A stretch of DNA of 15,465 bases from Candidatus Gastranaerophilales bacterium (GTDB lineage Bacteria > Cyanobacteriota > Vampirovibrionia > Gastranaerophilales > JAQUYY01): assembly GCA_028691575.1 (NCBI GenBank), contig JAQUYY010000015.1, positions 1-15,465 on the forward strand, in the 5' to 3' direction. Below are positions 14,574-15,465 of this stretch, in pieces. Position 1 is the stretch's first letter, and the number at the start of each line of letters is the position of its first letter. The notes under the pieces are model-generated. The model made no database searches, had not been told where the DNA came from, and was given only the letters and a program-made list of their open reading frames with translations. The position numbers and the translations under genes are program-made.

Positions 14574-14693
14574 TTCAAAATATAAAAAATAATAACTAAA
14601 GTAAATAATCCTGCAAATTGCCTCCTTGCCTGATTTTTATGATTTTATCAATTTAAATAAAATTTGAGTTCTTAATAAAATAATTAAATTTAT

Positions 14694-14722
14694 TTGATAT
14701 ATTGTCAGATTAAGTTTATAAT
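14694..14722 (+). promoter_or_regulatory. Sigma70 promoter for ssb
   Basis: TTGATA at 14694-14699, a 17-nt spacer and TATAAT at 14717-14722 give a five-of-six -35 and an exact -10. The ssb ATG is 35 nt downstream with a GAGG ribosome-binding site. Confidence 0.7.
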
Positions 14723-14757
14723 TTGCTATATTAAATAAAAAAAGAAATGAGGTTCAT

Positions 14758-15078
14758 ATGATAAATTCTGTGGTAATCATTGGTAGAGTAGGTCAAGATC
14801 CCGAAATGAAGTATTTTGAATCAGGAAAAGTTAAAACGACTTTTTCAGTTGCCGTAAATCGATGGACAAAAAACGGAGATGTAACAGACTGGTTTAATAT
14901 TGAACTTTGGGACAAACCGGCAGAAGTAGCCGGCGAATATGTGAAAAAAGGTCGCCAGGTAGCTATTGACGGAAAATTAGCCATTAGCAAATGGAAAGAT
15001 ATTGACGGCAATCAAAAAGAAAGGTATTTTATAAGAGGAAATAATCTAAGATTGTTGGGCGGAAAAAATGAACAATAA
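14758..15078 (+). CDS. ssb: Single-stranded DNA-binding protein, short form
   Basis: A 106-residue OB-fold protein that coats single-stranded DNA during replication and repair. It opens with INSVVIIGRVGQDPEMKYFESGK, continues with TTFSVAVNRW and DWFNIELWDKPAEVAGEYVKKGRQVAIDGKL, and ends with RYFIRGNNLRLLGGKNEQ. The conserved tryptophans and aromatic residues that stack on bases are present. It stops right after the OB fold: the flexible linker and acidic tip (like DDDIPF), which in most bacterial SSBs recruit partner proteins, are missing, and the stop is not explained by a visible frameshift. The sequence style is like cyanobacterial SSBs. It may be the main SSB or an accessory paralogue. 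It is followed after 15 nt by the DUF1537 kinase gene. Confidence 0.9.
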   Translation: MINSVVIIGRVGQDPEMKYFESGKVKTTFSVAVNRWTKNGDVTDWFNIELWDKPAEVAGEYVKKGRQVAIDGKLAISKWKDIDGNQKERYFIRGNNLRLLGGKNEQ

Positions 15079-15093
15079 TTTAGGAAGAATTTT

Positions 15094-15465
15094 ATGCTTT
15101 TAAAAACGGGGACAATAGGAATCATCGCAGATGATTTAACGGGGGCAAATGATACAGCATTGCAGTTTCATTTAAGAGGTTGCAATACACAAATTTTATT
15201 TGACTACACCTGTTTGCCGGATAACTGCACAAGCACAGGAGCTTGGGCAATCAGTACGGAATCAAGAAATATTCCTGCCGAAGATGCTTATAGAAAAGTA
15301 TTTAACGTGGCAAATGCACTAAAAAATACTTATAAGGCAGAATTTTTCTACAAAAAAATAGATTCAACATTAAGAGGAAATGTTGCAAAAGAGACAATTG
15401 CAGCAATAGAAGCACTTGAATACGATGCAGCGGTTATCGTTCCTGCTTTTCCGACAGAAGGAAGA
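15094..15465 (+). CDS. Four-carbon acid sugar kinase family protein (DUF1537), N-terminal part
   Basis: The first 124 residues of a DUF1537/OtnK-type kinase; the gene continues beyond the window. Key blocks are IIADDLTGANDTA (residues 10-22), WAISTESRN, FFYKKIDSTLRGN (84-96) and VPAFPTEGR (116-124), all typical of the substrate-binding N-terminal domain. Characterised members phosphorylate four-carbon acid sugars such as threonate, erythronate or 2-oxo-tetronate with ATP for breakdown. The ATP-binding C-terminal domain is outside the window, so completeness cannot be judged. AGGAAG lies 6 nt before the ATG, and the gene is close enough to ssb to share its promoter. The substrate of this member is unknown. 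Confidence 0.87.
   Translation, partial: MLLKTGTIGIIADDLTGANDTALQFHLRGCNTQILFDYTCLPDNCTSTGAWAISTESRNIPAEDAYRKVFNVANALKNTYKAEFFYKKIDSTLRGNVAKETIAAIEALEYDAAVIVPAFPTEGR

Noticed and set aside
1..15465. CRISPR array, tRNA genes, insertion sequence or prophage
   Set aside because: No regularly spaced direct repeats, no tRNA-like cloverleaf, no transposase, integrase or phage genes were seen on either strand.

Overview
The window is AT-rich, gene-dense bacterial DNA with short intergenic gaps, AT-rich sigma70-type promoters and clear Shine-Dalgarno sites. No phage, transposase, CRISPR array, tRNA or rRNA is visible. The gene mix is a chemosensory cluster with tandem CheW domains and a CheA-receiver hybrid, pilin-like proteins with an FTLAE-type leader, a VKOR-DsbA fusion, QueH and a DUF2229 protein. 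It would fit an anaerobic Gram-negative-type bacterium such as a non-photosynthetic cyanobacterial relative (Gastranaerophilales/Vampirovibrionia). This assignment is a guess from gene style, not proof.

Left edge (1-2151, all minus strand): surface-glycan genes. A family 2 glycosyltransferase is cut by the window start. Upstream of it lie a class I SAM methyltransferase and a second family 2 glycosyltransferase, translationally coupled by a 1-nt stop/start overlap. Both transcription units have an extended -10 promoter.

Centre (2509-11465): the main feature, a two-armed, divergently transcribed signalling module. From the shared 143-bp intergenic region at 5771-5913, the minus arm encodes a REC-GAF-GGDEF diguanylate cyclase, a protein with two CheW domains, and a pilin-like protein. 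The plus arm encodes a methyl-accepting protein with two membrane helices and no sensor domain, a 1041-residue CheA-receiver hybrid kinase, a stand-alone HD protein of the Ppx/GppA C-terminal type, and a second pilin-like protein. The two pilins are about 74% identical by hand alignment and face outward, so they form an inverted pair around the signalling genes. The layout recalls Wsp (CheA-REC kinase plus REC-GGDEF output) and cyanobacterial Pil/Pix systems (control of type IV pili). No CheR, CheB or free CheY is present. The likely logic is signal to receptor to CheA, then phosphorylated diguanylate cyclase and c-di-GMP, with pilus- or pseudopilus-related surface behaviour as the output.

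Right side (11553-15465): a DUF2229 protein related to acyl-CoA dehydratase activases; a two-gene unit of a VKOR-DsbA disulfide-forming membrane protein followed directly by the epoxyqueuosine reductase QueH (all minus strand). Then, on the plus strand from a good promoter, a short single-stranded DNA-binding protein without the usual acidic tail, followed 15 nt later by a DUF1537 four-carbon acid sugar kinase cut by the window end. The VKOR-DsbA protein is a plausible oxidant for the six or seven cysteines in the exported parts of the pilins.
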